From: Nitrospirota bacterium
GTDB taxonomy: Bacteria > Nitrospirota > Thermodesulfovibrionia > UBA6902 > BMS3Bbin08
Direction: 5' to 3'
NCBI GenBank assembly: GCA_030637135.1
Contig: DAOVVO010000091.1
Span: forward strand, 1-5,361
DNA length: 5,361 bases
Part shown: in pieces, positions 4,559 through 5,361 of the stretch
Position numbering within the stretch: the first letter of the stretch is position 1
Layout: each line of letters opens with the position of its first letter
The notes under the pieces: model-generated
What the model was told of the DNA's origin: nothing
Seen by the model: only the letters and a program-made list of their open reading frames with translations
The model's database searches: none
Program-made: the position numbers and the translations under genes

Positions 4559-5361
4559 ATGAGAGAAAGCCTGGTTGTCGGGATTTTAAGGGAAACCAAA
4601 GAGTGGGAACACCGCGCGCCACTTGTGCCTTCTGATGTTGAATGGCTGGTAAACCGCGGTATATCTGTTGAGGTAGAGCGCAGCCTCAATAGAGTTTTTA
4701 ACGATCAGGAATATAGAAAAAATGGTGCCAGGCTTGTAGACAGGATCCAGAAAGCCAATCTTTTAGTAGGAATCAAAGAACCCCGTGTCCATGATTTACA
4801 CACAAACAAAATATACATGGTGTTTTCGCATACTGCAAAAGGGCAAGTTCACAACATGCCGCTTCTTAAAACATGTCTTAAGAAAAAGATCACATTAATC
4901 GATTATGAGAAAATCGTTGATTTATACGGCAGGCGTCTTGTTTATTTTGGTAAATTTGCGGGAGTTTGTGGAATGGTTGATAGTTTGCATTATGTAGGTA
5001 AGAAATTACAATGGAAAGGAATTGAAAATCCATTCTCATCAATAAAACCTGCTTTTTCATATGATTCTCTGAAAACACTGAAACAAGCTTTACTAAAAGT
5101 TGGACAAAGGATACATCGTCAGGGATTTGCAAAAGAGTTATCACCTTTTATTGTCGGCATTACAGGACATGGAAACGTTTCCAGAGGGGTGCAGGATGTC
5201 CTGGACGTGTTCAATCCTGTAGAAATTCATCCCAAGAATATGGTGCAATTTACAGAGTATCAGAGGAAACAGCATCATAAATTATATAAAATTGTTTTTC
5301 TTCGAGAAGAAAAGTTCCGTTCCAAAGATGGCACGGGTTTTTATTTTGAAGAATATCTCAA
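4559..5361 (+). CDS. lysine-ketoglutarate reductase-like, partial
   Basis: N-terminal part of a saccharopine-forming enzyme: lysine plus 2-oxoglutarate plus NADPH to saccharopine, in the cytoplasm. The gene runs off the right edge, with 267 residues visible and no stop. The order of motifs follows the LKR half of animal and plant AASS/LKR-SDH: GILRETKEWEHRAPLVP (8-24), GIKEP (71-75), FSHTAKGQVHNMPLL (89-103), LIDYEKIVD (113-121), FGKFAGVCGMVD (130-141) and the Rossmann nucleotide loop GITGHGNVSRGVQ (200-212). Lys73 and His91 correspond to the catalytic Lys and His of saccharopine dehydrogenases such as yeast Lys1, and Arg19 to its substrate arginine. ATG at 4559 is chosen because homologues begin here and no ATG precedes it in frame; the ribosome binding site (AGG, about 10 bp away) is weak. 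Whether the saccharopine dehydrogenase half follows cannot be seen. A related amino-acid dehydrogenase with a different substrate is possible. Confidence 0.88.
   Translation, partial: MRESLVVGILRETKEWEHRAPLVPSDVEWLVNRGISVEVERSLNRVFNDQEYRKNGARLVDRIQKANLLVGIKEPRVHDLHTNKIYMVFSHTAKGQVHNMPLLKTCLKKKITLIDYEKIVDLYGRRLVYFGKFAGVCGMVDSLHYVGKKLQWKGIENPFSSIKPAFSYDSLKTLKQALLKVGQRIHRQGFAKELSPFIVGITGHGNVSRGVQDVLDVFNPVEIHPKNMVQFTEYQRKQHHKLYKIVFLREEKFRSKDGTGFYFEEYL

Noticed and set aside
4890..5144. 84-codon minus-strand frame
   Set aside because: Antisense to the LKR-like gene, whose frame is open to the window edge and matches a known family.

Overview
The window looks like chromosomal DNA from an AT-leaning bacterium (roughly 40% GC by eye). 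It has compact small genes, strong AGGAGG-type ribosome binding sites and no sign of a phage, transposase, CRISPR array or RNA gene. The bacterial lysine-ketoglutarate-reductase-like gene at the right edge and the overall style would fit a Planctomycetes-type genome, perhaps an anammox lineage (Brocadiales). That is a guess from gene content; no marker gene settles the taxonomy.

Left part (1-2164): a gene-free, G-rich, repeat-bearing strip (1-153) is followed by a divergent pair that may both act on DNA. A metallo-beta-lactamase-fold hydrolase of the YycJ/WalJ type lies on the minus strand (154-915). Endonuclease IV (nfo) lies on the plus strand (1058-1954), with all nine expected zinc-ligand positions present. 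A 142-bp spacer between them carries candidate promoters for both. nfo converges on a 68-residue helical protein of unknown function (1958-2164, minus), leaving only 3 bp between the two stop codons.

Middle part (2165-3620, minus strand): after a 313-bp gene-free stretch come two small genes with nearly identical AGGAGGAAAC leaders. One encodes a 188-residue protein with a histone-H1-like Lys/Arg/Pro/Ser/Thr-rich N-terminus, a duplicated 25-residue helical unit and a coiled-coil tail. The other encodes a 139-residue protein made of two CBS domains. The basic-tail gene has its own good promoter (TTGACA / 16 bp / TAAAAT).

Spacer 3621-4004: this 384-bp divergent region is the most structured non-coding part. 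It holds an 11-bp tandem repeat that forms a hairpin, a 30-bp GC-clamped hairpin, a nested inverted repeat, and then an AT-rich 18-bp perfect palindrome with a TGAT-N4-ATCA core. The palindrome is centred about 73 bp before the predicted start of transcription from an extended -10 promoter (TGGTATAAT).

Right part (4005-5361, plus strand): that promoter should drive a membrane-anchored 160-residue protein of unknown function. Seventy-one bp further on begins a gene cut by the window edge. Its 267 visible residues match the lysine-ketoglutarate reductase half of the eukaryotic-type bifunctional enzyme (AASS/LKR-SDH). No clearly new system is visible. The best leads are the structured spacer with its palindrome, the basic-tail/coiled-coil protein, and the bacterial LKR-like gene.
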